Below are positions 44,043 to 54,400 of a DNA stretch of 64,000 nucleotides, piece after piece. This stretch comes from Anaerolineales bacterium. Lineage in GTDB: Bacteria > Chloroflexota > Anaerolineae > Anaerolineales > Villigracilaceae. Under the pieces are notes generated by a model that saw only the letters and a list, made by a program, of their open reading frames with translations, ran no database searches and was not told the origin of the DNA. Each line of letters begins with the position of its first letter. Positions within the stretch are counted from its first letter, which is position 1. Where the stretch lies: assembly GCA_014860745.1 (NCBI GenBank), contig JACZJC010000074.1:62001-126000 (forward strand). Reading direction: 5' to 3'. The translations under genes and the position numbers were made by a program.

Positions 44043-45476
44043 ATGCAAAATAATCGTCTTGGATGTTTGACAGGTACGGGAATTTTTGCCGCACTGATCA
44101 CCTTGTTCGTTCTGGTTGGCGTTGCCTTTGCAAGCGGCGGACATATGTTCAGTTCGGGGGATCTCAATGCTCAATCTGGCGAAACAATTGGCGGCGTCAA
44201 TTCTCACGCGCAAATCCCTGAATGCAAAGCCTGTCATTCTGCTCCGTGGGAGCGCGAAACAATGGCAGATCGTTGCCTGGCTTGTCATACCAATATCGCT
44301 GCAGAAATGTTAAGTGTTGCTGAATTGCACGGCGCGATCACCCAGAAGAATCCATCCGTTGCCTGCCGCGATTGTCATTTTGAACATCGCGGGGCGGCCG
44401 CTTCGCTGACTGATTTGGGGGAAAACGATTTTCCGCATGAGGCGTTGGGATATTCATTGACCGGCCACCAGCTCACAGCGGGGAAGGAAGCGATTGTTTG
44501 CTCCGATTGTCACGGGGATGATGTCGCCGTTTTCGCTTCGGACTCCTGCCAGGCCTGCCACAACAAACTGGACATTTCCTTCACTCAGGCACATATCCTA
44601 TCCTTTGGGACGGAGTGCCTGGCCTGTCATGATGGAGTCGATAGGTACGGTAATGACTTCAACCACAACGCTTTCGCGTTTCAGTTAGTCGGGGGTCATA
44701 CCGAAGCAGCATGCACGAGCTGTCATCTCAATGCGCGAACGATTGCAGATTTACAATCCGCGCCGCGAGATTGTTACTCCTGCCATTGGCAGGATGACCC
44801 GCACGCGGGCTCATATGGAAATGATTGCGCAGCCTGCCATTCAGCGAAAAGTTGGACCCCCGCAAACTTTGACCACAATCTTTCTGTCTTCAAGCTGGAA
44901 GGCGAACATGCCAAAGCCGCCTGTGAAGATTGCCATGTAAACAAGGTTTTCAAAGGCACGCCAACGGATTGTTATTCCTGTCATCAACAGGATGATGAAC
45001 ACAATGGACAATTTGGAACCCAGTGTGATGCCTGTCATACGCCTGATGATTGGGAGGGTGCTTCCTTTGATCACAGCCGCAGCGGCTTCCCGTTGACAGG
45101 TGCACATGTTTCACTTGAATGTGAACGCTGTCATATCAATAATATATTTGTGGGAACATCATCCACCTGCGTTGCCTGTCATGCAGAACCTGCTGTTCAC
45201 CTGGGACAGTTTGGCGTGGAATGTGCAGCCTGTCACAGCACCACCGCATGGATCCCTGCGACATTCACTGAAAATCATACCTTCCCATTGAATCATGGCG
45301 ATCAGGGGACGGTTGCCTGTGCTACATGTCACCCATCAAGCTATTCATCCTATACTTGTTATGGCTGCCATGAACATACCGAAGCGAATATTCGTGGAGA
45401 GCATTTGGAAGAAGGTATTTCCGACTTCCAAAATTGCGTCCAGTGTCATGCGGATGGCCGTGAACATGATGATTAG
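44043..45476 (+). CDS. Eighteen-haem cytochrome c
   Basis: Protein of 477 aa with an N-terminal hydrophobic segment (GTGIFAALITLFVLVGVAFA) that is a signal or anchor, then 18 CxxCH haem-c motifs from CKACH to CVQCH. The middle contains repeated modules of about 40 residues in which CYSCH/CAACH motifs alternate with FDHN- and FDHS-type His that could be sixth ligands. The density of one haem per about 26 residues is typical of extracellular electron-transfer or decahaem-like cytochromes. Last gene of the operon with ferredoxin, FAD reductase and cytochrome b-like protein. Confidence 0.93.
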   Translation: MQNNRLGCLTGTGIFAALITLFVLVGVAFASGGHMFSSGDLNAQSGETIGGVNSHAQIPECKACHSAPWERETMADRCLACHTNIAAEMLSVAELHGAITQKNPSVACRDCHFEHRGAAASLTDLGENDFPHEALGYSLTGHQLTAGKEAIVCSDCHGDDVAVFASDSCQACHNKLDISFTQAHILSFGTECLACHDGVDRYGNDFNHNAFAFQLVGGHTEAACTSCHLNARTIADLQSAPRDCYSCHWQDDPHAGSYGNDCAACHSAKSWTPANFDHNLSVFKLEGEHAKAACEDCHVNKVFKGTPTDCYSCHQQDDEHNGQFGTQCDACHTPDDWEGASFDHSRSGFPLTGAHVSLECERCHINNIFVGTSSTCVACHAEPAVHLGQFGVECAACHSTTAWIPATFTENHTFPLNHGDQGTVACATCHPSSYSSYTCYGCHEHTEANIRGEHLEEGISDFQNCVQCHADGREHDD

Positions 45477-45487
45477 GTAATAAAACA

Positions 45488-45518
45488 AAAAATCCTGCGG
45501 AATTCCGCAGGATTTTTA
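45488..45518 (+). terminator. Terminator between the cytochrome operon and the ligase gene
   Basis: AAAAATCCTGCGG with loop AATT and complement CCGCAGGATTTTT: 13-bp stem between convergent genes, usable from both sides. Confidence 0.88.
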
Positions 45519-46661
45519 CTATTTTTTCTTGGGCGAATCCGGGGTGATTTCGCGCGGTGCTAACATTCCCCAACGGCTGGCGCCGAGGTAGAGGATTTCC
45601 AACACGAGGTCTTCGTAACGGATGCCTTCGGCAGCGGCTTGAAGACATAAATCACTGTAATCGGGTGTGAGGCCGGGCAGAGTATTGATCTCGATCAAAC
45701 GCGGGTTGCCCTCCTCGTCGAGGCGAATATCCGTGCGCGAAACATCGAGTGTATTGAGGATTTGGTGGGCGCGCAAGGCGAGATATTTGAGTTTCTTCTC
45801 CAGGTCAGGTTCGATTTCGGCAGGGCAGAAGAAACCAGGAACACCGTTTGCGCCGACTTCTTTCGATTTGGCTTCATTTGTATAAATCCAGGGGGATGTG
45901 GATTGACCTGTATCCAGCTCAAGGACGGGGAAGCGATGGAAGCCGTCCTTTTCGTACCATTCCGGGTGACGGGAATAAAGTTTCGAATCTGCGCGGCCCA
46001 GGATGCCAACCGTGAATTCACGGCCCGGCAGGAAGGTTTCAACCAGCGCGGGCTGTTGGTAAGTGTTGATAATATATTGGGTTCGCTCGCGTAATTCTCT
46101 CTCATTGTTGACAATCGCTTTCATGTCCACACCCATGCCCGTGCCTTCGCGCGCAGGTTTGACGAAAAGCGGGAATTTCAATTCCGGGCGAAGCGGTTCA
46201 TCCCCAAAATTGAATTCTTGAAAAGGTGCAACCGGCAGACGGCGGTCGCGCCAGATACGTTTTGTGAGGGTTTTATCGAGCGAAATTCCATTTGCCAGTA
46301 CTCGGGATCCCGTGTACGGAATGGCAAGCATTTCGAGCAGGGCCGGTACTTGCGCTTCGCGGGCGTCGCCACCCAGGCCTTCGGCAATGTTGAAGCAGAT
46401 ATCGGGTTTCTCTTTCCGCAAGGCGAAGGGCAGGTCTCGATCCGCGTGGATAAAGACGGTTTTGTGACCATCCGTTTCGAGCGCGGCACGAAGCGCGTCT
46501 ATCGTCTCGATGTGGTCATAATCGGCGAAGGCGTCCGGCGGAACCCCTTCCGGTTTGGGCTGGGATTCGTTTTTTATGTTGGCGAGAACGGCTATTTTCC
46601 AAAAGCGTTTCATGCCAGGGTGGGGAGGTTTTTCTGTTTCAAGGCTTGGAGACTCTGCCAT
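45519..46661 (-). CDS. D-alanine-D-alanine ligase-like ATP-grasp protein
   Basis: ATP-grasp enzyme of 380 aa. Seen are ALLEMLAIPYTGSRVLANGISLDKTLTKR, the substrate/ATP region FPLFVKPAREGTGMGVD, LVETFLPGREFTVGILG and SRTDIRLDEEGNPRLIEINTLPGLTPDYS, the Mg/ATP-binding end of D-Ala-D-Ala ligase folds. A long N-terminal part (KIAVLANIKNES) and the shape differ from housekeeping Ddl (about 310-370 aa), so it may form another dipeptide. AGAGGAAA precedes the ATG. Divergent to the atp operon. Confidence 0.83.
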   Translation of the reverse strand: MAESPSLETEKPPHPGMKRFWKIAVLANIKNESQPKPEGVPPDAFADYDHIETIDALRAALETDGHKTVFIHADRDLPFALRKEKPDICFNIAEGLGGDAREAQVPALLEMLAIPYTGSRVLANGISLDKTLTKRIWRDRRLPVAPFQEFNFGDEPLRPELKFPLFVKPAREGTGMGVDMKAIVNNERELRERTQYIINTYQQPALVETFLPGREFTVGILGRADSKLYSRHPEWYEKDGFHRFPVLELDTGQSTSPWIYTNEAKSKEVGANGVPGFFCPAEIEPDLEKKLKYLALRAHQILNTLDVSRTDIRLDEEGNPRLIEINTLPGLTPDYSDLCLQAAAEGIRYEDLVLEILYLGASRWGMLAPREITPDSPKKK

Positions 46662-46758
46662 TTATTTTCCTCTAAATGAAGTACGGAGGTTAGTATAGTA
46701 TAAGATGTACAGATGGCAAGGGTTTGCATGGTTTATTAAGGTAACTGACCTTTGTAAC

Positions 46759-46787
46759 TAGACAACCAATCCCCTTTCAGGTATCAT
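46759..46787 (+). promoter_or_regulatory. Candidate promoter for the atp genes
   Basis: TAGACA (46759-46764), 17-base spacer, TATCAT (46782-46787). Start site predicted near 46794, leaving a 108-base leader. Confidence 0.5.
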
Positions 46788-46839
46788 AGGCTCGTTTGTA
46801 CTCATCCTCACGAAGGGCGCGAACGAATAATAAACTCAT

Positions 46840-46864
46840 ACCCGGATAAGCCCCTTATCCGGGT
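46840..46864 (+). promoter_or_regulatory. Leader hairpin of atpA
   Basis: Perfect 11-bp stem ACCCGGATAAG / CTTATCCGGGT with loop CCC, 38 bases before the atpA ATG. No long U-run follows, so it is more likely an mRNA stability or translational element, or a weak terminator. Confidence 0.6.
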
Positions 46865-46901
46865 TATTGTACGTAACACGTATTTTGGTGGAGGCTACCT
46901 A

Positions 46902-48566
46902 ATGTCAGACCTGATCAAGCAGATCACAGGCGATCTGCAGAAACAAATTGAAGGCTTTAAGCCTGAACTCAACATCAGCGATATCGGTGTTGTGGTGGAG
47001 GCGGGCGACGGTATCGCCCGTGTAGAGGGACTTGCCAACGTAAGAGCGCAGGAACTTGTGCAGTTCTCGAACGGGGTGATGGGCACGGCGTTTAACCTGG
47101 AGAAGGAGCGTGTCGGGGTGATCGTGATGGGGGCCTATGACGGCATCATCGAAGGCATGACCGTCCGCGGAACCGGGCGCATCGCTTCCGTCCCGGTAGG
47201 GGATGCCTTGATCGGACGCGTGGTCAATGCCTTGGGCGAACCGATCGATGGCAAAGGCCCAATTGCAACCACAGGCTTTCGTCCGATTGAGCGTATTGCC
47301 CCCGGCGTGGTTCAGCGCCAGGATGTGGATACACCGGTACAGACAGGCATCAAGTCTATCGACTCGATGATTCCTGTGGGACGCGGCCAGCGTCAGTTGA
47401 TCATTGGGGACCGCCAGACCGGCAAGACCGCCATTGCAATCGATGCGATCATAAATCAGAAGGGCAAGGATTTGGTCTGTATTTACGTTGCCATCGGACA
47501 GAAGAAGGCTGCTGTTGCCCGCACCGTGGGTATTCTTGAACGAGCCGGCGTGATGGACAACACGATCGTTGTGGTCGCCGCCGCAGATGAATCGGCTGCC
47601 CTTCAATATATTGCCCCTTATTCTGCCTGCGCCATGGGCGAAGAATTCATGGAAACCGGCCGCGACGCATTGGTGATCTATGATGACCTTTCCAAGCATG
47701 CGTGGGCATATCGTCAGGTTTCCCTGCTTTTACGCCGCCCGCCCGGACGAGAAGCCTATCCCGGCGATGTGTTCTATCTTCACTCCCGTTTGCTCGAACG
47801 GGCAGCCCGTCTCGCGAATAAGTATGTTGTTGTGAAGAAGGATTTCAAAGAGGCCCTGGCTTCTGAAAAAGACGGCGTGGATGGCAAACTCTACACGGGA
47901 CCGGTCTCGAAGGATGAAGCCGAAGAAGCCCGCAAACACATGAAGGACGCGGATAATCATAAGATCGTCAAGGTGAAGGGAACGGGCGGATCGCTTACTG
48001 CGTTGCCGATCATTGAGACGCTGCTTGGCGATGTATCCGCTTATATTCCCACGAACGTGATTTCCATTACAGACGGTCAGATCTATCTCGAGTCCAACCT
48101 TTTCAATGCCGGTATTCGCCCTGCGGTGAATGTCGGTATCTCTGTGTCCCGCGTGGGTGGCGACGCTCAAACGAAGGCAATGAAGCAGGTTGCAGGCCGC
48201 CTTCGCCTTGATATGGCTGCGTACCGCGAATTGGCCGCATTTGCTTTGATGGCTTCCGATCTCGACAAATCCACCCAGCAGCAATTAAACCGCGGCCAGC
48301 GCATGCAGGAAATTCTCAAGCAGCCGCAATATCGGCCCATGGAACTGGAAGATCAGGTAATGGTTATTTTTGCCGGTACGAACGGGTATGCCGACAATGT
48401 ACCGCTCGATAAAATGGCACAATGGCAGGCGGACCTGATCCGTTACATGGCGTCCTCGCATCCTGAAATTGGGAAGGATATTGTCGCAAAACGCGCAATA
48501 TCAGACGAGAATCGCACCGCTCTTATAAAAGCCCTCGATGGTTTCCGTGCGGGCTGGCAGGCCTAG
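46902..48566 (+). CDS. atpA: ATP synthase F1 subunit alpha
   Basis: Non-catalytic nucleotide-binding subunit of the F1 head. P-loop [49 protein letters not shown]. At 554 aa it is longer than the usual 500-515 because of an extra stretch of about 38 residues, charged and Lys/Asp/Glu-rich ([37 protein letters not shown]), before [11 protein letters not shown]. First gene of atpA-atpG-atpD-atpC. The normally upstream atpB, E, F and H are not here; a leftward ligase gene is the neighbour. Confidence 0.97.
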   Translation: MSDLIKQITGDLQKQIEGFKPELNISDIGVVVEAGDGIARVEGLANVRAQELVQFSNGVMGTAFNLEKERVGVIVMGAYDGIIEGMTVRGTGRIASVPVGDALIGRVVNALGEPIDGKGPIATTGFRPIERIAPGVVQRQDVDTPVQTGIKSIDSMIPVGRGQRQLIIGDRQTGKTAIAIDAIINQKGKDLVCIYVAIGQKKAAVARTVGILERAGVMDNTIVVVAAADESAALQYIAPYSACAMGEEFMETGRDALVIYDDLSKHAWAYRQVSLLLRRPPGREAYPGDVFYLHSRLLERAARLANKYVVVKKDFKEALASEKDGVDGKLYTGPVSKDEAEEARKHMKDADNHKIVKVKGTGGSLTALPIIETLLGDVSAYIPTNVISITDGQIYLESNLFNAGIRPAVNVGISVSRVGGDAQTKAMKQVAGRLRLDMAAYRELAAFALMASDLDKSTQQQLNRGQRMQEILKQPQYRPMELEDQVMVIFAGTNGYADNVPLDKMAQWQADLIRYMASSHPEIGKDIVAKRAISDENRTALIKALDGFRAGWQA

Positions 48567-48596
48567 AAAAGTTACAAGGAATAGAGGACTAATCTT

Positions 48597-49490
48597 ATGG
48601 CTTCCGCTCGTGAAATGCGGCTCCGAATCAAGAGCGTAAAAAATATTTCCCAGGTTACCCGCGCTTTGGAAACGGTCAGCGCCAGCAAGGTCCGCAAGGC
48701 AATTAATGCAGTTACAGCAACGCGCTCATATGCAACGAAAGCCTGGCAGGTTCTGAAACACGTTGCCGAACAACCCGGCCGTGACAGCCTGCACCCGCTG
48801 CTTGCCAAACACACTTCTGTGAAAACCACCCTGGCGGTTGTAATTACCGGTGACCGTGGATTGGCCGGTGCCTACAACTCCAATGTCATCCGTTTTACGG
48901 CTCATCGCTTTGACCAGAATCCTGTTCCCGTTAAATACATTGCCATCGGCAGAAAAGGCAGAGACCTGCTTATCCGCCGCCGCAAGGATGTGATTGCGGA
49001 GTTCAGCAACCTGCCCGCCGCCCCAACGTTTATGGATGTCTCTGCCATCGGACGGCTTGCCGTGGATGCGTTTAAAAATGGCGAAGTGGACGAGGTCTAT
49101 CTGGTCTATACGGATTTCATTAACATGGGACGCCAGATTACCACAGTAAAAAAACTCCTTCCGCTCGAACTTGGTGGGGAAGGCCGCGTGGAGGAGTTTG
49201 AGCAAAGATCAAGCAATGGCCTGGCCGCAGCATATGAATACGAACCGGACCAGCGTGAAATTCTGGATGAGATCATCCCACGCTTTACCGCTTTACAGAT
49301 ATATCAGGCGATTCTCGAATCGCTTGCCAGTGAACATGCCGCGCGTATGATCGCGATGCGCAATGCAACGGACAACGCGAAGGAACTCGTCAGCGCGCTG
49401 CAACTGGCTTATAACAAAGTTCGTCAACAGGGTATTACGAACGACATCTTAGACATTGTCGGCGGCGCGGAAGCGCTGTCCGCGAAATAA
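48597..49490 (+). CDS. atpG: ATP synthase F1 subunit gamma
   Basis: Central rotor shaft of the ATP synthase, 297 aa. It has the N-terminal helix ASAREMRLRIKSVKNISQVTRALETVSASKV, the ITGDRGLAGAYNSNV turn and the C-terminal helix ASEHAARMIAMRNATDNAKELV. Normal family length. It follows atpA by 30 bases and precedes atpD by 12. Confidence 0.97.
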   Translation: MASAREMRLRIKSVKNISQVTRALETVSASKVRKAINAVTATRSYATKAWQVLKHVAEQPGRDSLHPLLAKHTSVKTTLAVVITGDRGLAGAYNSNVIRFTAHRFDQNPVPVKYIAIGRKGRDLLIRRRKDVIAEFSNLPAAPTFMDVSAIGRLAVDAFKNGEVDEVYLVYTDFINMGRQITTVKKLLPLELGGEGRVEEFEQRSSNGLAAAYEYEPDQREILDEIIPRFTALQIYQAILESLASEHAARMIAMRNATDNAKELVSALQLAYNKVRQQGITNDILDIVGGAEALSAK

Positions 49491-50903
<1,413 letters not shown>

Positions 50904-50906
50904 TTT

Positions 50907-50945
50907 ACGAATTGCAGATAACCAATCCGTTGGTTCGTAATTCGT
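50907..50945 (+). repeat. Hairpin between atpD and atpC
   Basis: ACGAATT (50907-50913) pairs with AATTCGT (50939-50945) and, inside, ACCAA with TTGGT. The words ATTCGTAATTCG also occur near 30560, so this may be part of a small dispersed repeat; it might modulate atpC translation. Confidence 0.5.
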
Positions 50946-50957
50946 TAGGAAATTACT

Positions 50958-51398
50958 ATGACCATACGTTGTGAAATTGTTTCGCAAGACCGCACGGTAT
51001 TCACAGGTGATGTGGATATTGTTGTCTTGCCCGGTGCGGCGGGTGAGATGGGCATCCTCCCCAAGCATGCGCCCGTTCTCACCACCTTGAAATATGGGAT
51101 TATCAAAATACGGAAAGGCGGTAGGGAGGAATTGTTCACTGTGGCTGGCGGTGTTGCGGAAGTCCAACCCGACATCATCACCGTGCTTGCCGATGCGGCG
51201 GAGAATGTGGAAGAGATCGATGTAGACCGTGCCGAAGCCGCTCGCAAACGCGCGGAGGAGGCGCTTTCCAAGGGCGTCCCTGCCGACACAGATGTATATC
51301 TGGCAATGGAGGCGGCTTTACGGAAATCCAACCTTCGACTGGATGCTGTCCGTCGATATCGCAAGGGTGGTATGCGTATGCCCACCTCGGAGAATTAA
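50958..51398 (+). CDS. atpC: ATP synthase F1 subunit epsilon
   Basis: Rotor subunit and intrinsic inhibitor, 146 aa. It has TIRCEIVSQDRTVFTGDVDIVVLPGAAGEMGILPKHAPVLTTL and a C-terminal helical hairpin (EIDVDRAEAARKRAEEALSKG). A little longer than the usual 135, with a basic tail RRYRKGGMRMPTSEN. The next gene starts 6 bases after its stop. Confidence 0.95.
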   Translation: MTIRCEIVSQDRTVFTGDVDIVVLPGAAGEMGILPKHAPVLTTLKYGIIKIRKGGREELFTVAGGVAEVQPDIITVLADAAENVEEIDVDRAEAARKRAEEALSKGVPADTDVYLAMEAALRKSNLRLDAVRRYRKGGMRMPTSEN

Positions 51399-51404
51399 TT
51401 TCAC

Positions 51405-52412
51405 GTGGCCTTTTTTTCAAAAGACCTGGGTATCGACCTGGGCACCATGTTTACCCGCCTCGCCGACAGCGCGCAAGTGTTGTTGGAAGAGCCAACCATT
51501 GTTGCCATCGAAGTGGACGACCAGAAGATGGTGGCTGCCGGCCTCGAGGCGCGTGACATGTATGGAAAAGTCCCCGAGAATATCGAAGTGGCGCGTCCGA
51601 TGCGAAATGGCGTGATCGCAGATTACGAAATTACCGAAACCCTGCTCGCCTATTTATTGCAGCGTGTCAGCGGCTCGATGCGGATTTTTCGCCCGCGTGT
51701 GATGATCACCGTCCCATTCGGAGTCACCAGTGTGGAGCGGCGAGCAGTCTATGAGGCAGTGATGGAAGCGGGAAGCCGCGAGGCGTTCCTGATCCAGCAG
51801 CCGTTGGCTGCCGCCATCGGCATCGACCTTCCGATCAATTCACCCTCCGGAAATATGATTATCTGCCTCGGGGGCGGATGCACCGAAGCCGCGGTGATGG
51901 CCATGTACGGAATCGTCGCCGCAGATACTTTGCGTGCGGGCGGCATGGATTTGGATGAAGCCATTGTCAATTATGTGCGCCGTAAATATGGCGTCATCAT
52001 CGGGCAGGTAACCGCCGAGCAATTGAAAATCCGCATCGGCGCAGCGGTGCCGCAGGATATTGAAAACAGCATGGAGGTGCAGGGTCAAGACCAGGTCACC
52101 GGCCTGCCGCGTCCCGTCACATTAACCACTGGCGAAATCGTGGAAGCCCTGCAGGACCCCTTGAAACAAATCGTGGAAACCGGCCGCAAGGTATTGGAAA
52201 AAACCCCTCCTGAACTCGTCTCCGATATCATCGACCGCGGCGTGGCTTTGTGCGGCGGCGGCGCGTTGCTGCGCGGCGTGGATAAACTGCTGACCAAATC
52301 GCTTGGCATTCCCGCCTATTTGGTGGATAACCCGTTGACCTGTGTGGTTCAAGGCGCTGTGAAGAGCTTTGGCATGTTGAATGTGATCCGCAGGAATTTG
52401 CCGCAGGTATAG
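51405..52412 (+). CDS. mreB: MreB-like rod-shape-determining actin homologue (GTG start)
   Basis: Actin-fold cytoskeletal protein of 335 aa that organises lateral cell-wall synthesis. It has DLGIDLGTMFTRLADSAQ (phosphate 1; canonical MreB has NT), MITVPFGVTSVERRAV, ICLGGGCTEAAVMAMYGI (phosphate 2), EQLKIRIG, and CGGGALLRGVDKLL. The altered residues at DLGTMFT and GGGCTEAA differ from canonical MreB, so it may be a divergent paralogue. The GTG start lies 6 bases after the atpC stop, suggesting the atp-mreB operon. A short remnant of a second mreB lies at 54244-54302. The usual mreC, mreD and rodA are absent. Confidence 0.88.
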   Translation: MAFFSKDLGIDLGTMFTRLADSAQVLLEEPTIVAIEVDDQKMVAAGLEARDMYGKVPENIEVARPMRNGVIADYEITETLLAYLLQRVSGSMRIFRPRVMITVPFGVTSVERRAVYEAVMEAGSREAFLIQQPLAAAIGIDLPINSPSGNMIICLGGGCTEAAVMAMYGIVAADTLRAGGMDLDEAIVNYVRRKYGVIIGQVTAEQLKIRIGAAVPQDIENSMEVQGQDQVTGLPRPVTLTTGEIVEALQDPLKQIVETGRKVLEKTPPELVSDIIDRGVALCGGGALLRGVDKLLTKSLGIPAYLVDNPLTCVVQGAVKSFGMLNVIRRNLPQV

Positions 52413-52436
52413 TTGAGAGCTAAACAGATTAAAGTG

Positions 52437-52473
52437 ATCAGGTGACCTGGCAACGGATCACCTGATTTTTTTT
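52437..52473 (+). terminator. Terminator after the mreB-like gene
   Basis: ATCAGGTGA pairs with TCACCTGAT (loop of 12), followed by eight T. It overlaps the end of the convergent gene at 52472. Confidence 0.88.
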
Positions 52474-53212
52474 ATTTCACTTTATCCGCTTCAACCTGGA
52501 GGGCGGTTTTGATGATCTCGAAATCCAATCTTTTTTCGAGGCAGTAGTCTTTGATCTTGGTGAGTGGATTGGGCATGGGAACGCCCATAACTTGTTCGAT
52601 GGTTTCCTGCGTTACACCCCAATCAAGCACTTCCTGGAAGGTCGTTTTGCCTTTGATGAGTTGTTCAGTGGATGCTGATTCAGGCGCTGATTCTGTCACT
52701 TGGACGGGAGCAGGTTCGAGCGAGTCTGAAGCGGCGGCGGGGTTGGGGATGGTGTGAGAGTCCAGATAAGCGAGTTGCTCGGGGGTGAGATTCTTTTCCT
52801 TAAGCAGGGCAGCCGCATTTTCAGGCAGAGACATATCCGTGGAGAGGTCGAGCGGGAGTCCGTTGTACAACGCGACAAATAATTTCACGGATGCGGTTCC
52901 AACTTCGAATTCGCTGGCTGCGTAAATGACCTCGAGTTCCTTGATGGCGAAGAATGCAGGATCATTAGTTTGGATGCTGAAGGCTTGTGCCAGAATTGCG
53001 GATGGGATTCCGAATGATTTTTCGATATCGCCAAAAGTATAGGAGCCGCGGATGTCGGCGGGGTTGGCAAGTCCTGCGAATTCACCCTCGGTGAATGTTG
53101 TGGGTTCTTTTGTGCTTTCGGTGGCAAACCAACCCATGGCAGTGGTGAAAGCAATGCCGCCGAAAAGGATAATGAAAATAAGCGCAGCAAGGGGTTTGGA
53201 GGTGAGTGTCAT
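52472..53212 (-). CDS. Membrane-anchored protein with two repeated modules, partner of the polyferredoxin
   Basis: Protein of 246 aa beginning MTLTSKPLAALIFIILFGG, one signal/anchor helix. The exported part has a module SYTFGDIEKSFGIPSAILAQAF near residue 60 and a related KGKTTFQEVLDWGVTQETIEQVMG near 200, with a Ser/Ala/Pro/Glu-rich linker. The start overlaps the polyferredoxin stop by 4 bases, so a common role is likely; the modules may bind or guide the ferredoxin's partner. Family unknown to me. Confidence 0.65.
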   Translation of the reverse strand: MTLTSKPLAALIFIILFGGIAFTTAMGWFATESTKEPTTFTEGEFAGLANPADIRGSYTFGDIEKSFGIPSAILAQAFSIQTNDPAFFAIKELEVIYAASEFEVGTASVKLFVALYNGLPLDLSTDMSLPENAAALLKEKNLTPEQLAYLDSHTIPNPAAASDSLEPAPVQVTESAPESASTEQLIKGKTTFQEVLDWGVTQETIEQVMGVPMPNPLTKIKDYCLEKRLDFEIIKTALQVEADKVK

Positions 53213-54057
53213 TTTACGGCTCCTGTGGTGAAGACGACGGTTTGGGCAACGGGGCAGACCGCTTCGGATGTGCACTCGAGACACGAGATACATTGATGGT
53301 CACGTACGGTTTTGACTTTATCCACAGGGATGTTCATCGGGCACATGATCGAGCAGGCTCCATCGGCTTTGCAGGTGGATTCAGCACGTTTGATCTGGAA
53401 GACGCGGAAGAGATTGGTGATGCCCAGTACCGCGCCGTACGGGCAGGCATATTTGCACCACGGGCGTTCAATGAAGACGGAGAGCACGAGGGTTGCGCTG
53501 AGGATGATGAGTCCGCCGATGGCGACTTCACTGGTCCAGAAATTGAAAAGGGCAAAGTAGGGATCGTATACAGCAAAGATAAGCGTGCCGCTGGTGGCGG
53601 TGACATAAATGACCCACGCCAAAACCAGATAACGCAGGTAGCGCAGGACTTTATCGAGCCGTGCAGGGACGAACTGGTTGTAGCGTCTTTTGAAGAACTT
53701 TCTTCCCAGTTTGGCAATCCATTCCTGTACTGTCCCCAGCGGGCAGGCCCATCCGCAAAAGACTGGGCCGAAGAGGAAAGCCAGTGCGAAGCCAATGATC
53801 ATCAACACAAAAGCGGACTCGTGGATCTTTTGCACGAAGGTTCCCACGGCTGCATATTGATATATGGTCACTACACCGCCGAAGGGACAGAGAGCATGCA
53901 GCGAGGCGGTGGAGAGGAAGGGAATGCCTCCACCGTTTTCAATCAGCGTATGGTTGATGGAAATAAGCGCGATCAGAAGGAAAAAGAACCATTGCACGAT
54001 CTTTCGAATCCAGATGCTGCGCGGGCGAAAAAGTCGTTTACCAAAAATTTTCATCAT
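53209..54057 (-). CDS. NapH/NosR-like membrane polyferredoxin
   Basis: Membrane iron-sulfur protein of 282 aa. About five helices alternate with the NapH/NosR-type CxxxCP pairs (FCGWACPLGTVQEW, WCKYACPYGAVLG). A C-terminal 4Fe-4S region has CKADGACSIMCPMNIPVDKV and CISCLECTSEAVCPVAQ. Such proteins transfer electrons from the quinol pool across the membrane. Leftward two-gene unit with 52472-53212. The missing partner catalytic subunit is not in this window. Confidence 0.87.
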   Translation of the reverse strand: MMKIFGKRLFRPRSIWIRKIVQWFFFLLIALISINHTLIENGGGIPFLSTASLHALCPFGGVVTIYQYAAVGTFVQKIHESAFVLMIIGFALAFLFGPVFCGWACPLGTVQEWIAKLGRKFFKRRYNQFVPARLDKVLRYLRYLVLAWVIYVTATSGTLIFAVYDPYFALFNFWTSEVAIGGLIILSATLVLSVFIERPWCKYACPYGAVLGITNLFRVFQIKRAESTCKADGACSIMCPMNIPVDKVKTVRDHQCISCLECTSEAVCPVAQTVVFTTGAVK

Positions 54058-54180
54058 ATTCTCCTGGCAGGACGAGTTATCCTGTGTACTTTATATTGAG
54101 CGGAGTGTAAATAATTTTTGTTTAGTCTTTACAAAGTGATGATGAAGATTTGGTAAAGAAAGGAAACATGATGAATTAAC

Positions 54181-54206
54181 AAAAAAACCGCCGTGGCTTC
54201 ACGGCG
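54181..54206 (-). terminator. Terminator downstream of the 54401 gene
   Basis: CGCCGTG / CACGGCG 7-bp stem, loop GCTT (plus strand), followed on the minus strand by a G and seven T. The 344 bases between 54057 and 54401 otherwise contain only an mreB remnant. Confidence 0.7.
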
Positions 54207-54243
54207 AGTTTTAACTAACTGAAGGTCTTTTTTTGCTTCTACA

Positions 54244-54302
54244 AGCTGTGAAGAGTTTCGGCATGTTGAATGTGATCCGCAGGAATTTACCGAAAGTGTA
54301 AA
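54244..54302 (+). pseudogene. Remnant of a second mreB (last 18 codons)
   Basis: The frame GCT GTG AAG AGT TTC GGC ... encodes AVKSFGMLNVIRRNLPKV followed by TAA. It matches the end of the mreB-like gene at 52355-52412 except one residue (Q to K). Most differences are synonymous (AGC/AGT, TTT/TTC, TTG/TTA, GTA/GTG). It has no start and no upstream coding part. Confidence 0.85.
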
Positions 54303-54400
54303 TTTATGGAAGTCTCCATGTTAGGGCATCACCTCACGAACTGGTTGCCCGATCATTATTCAATATTCGATGAAGGGGAAGATACTACAACAATTTCCGC

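Noticed and set aside
53206-54099. 297-aa rightward ORF antisense to the polyferredoxin
   Set aside because: No domain, no ribosome site, and the opposite strand carries all Cys motifs of a NapH-type protein.
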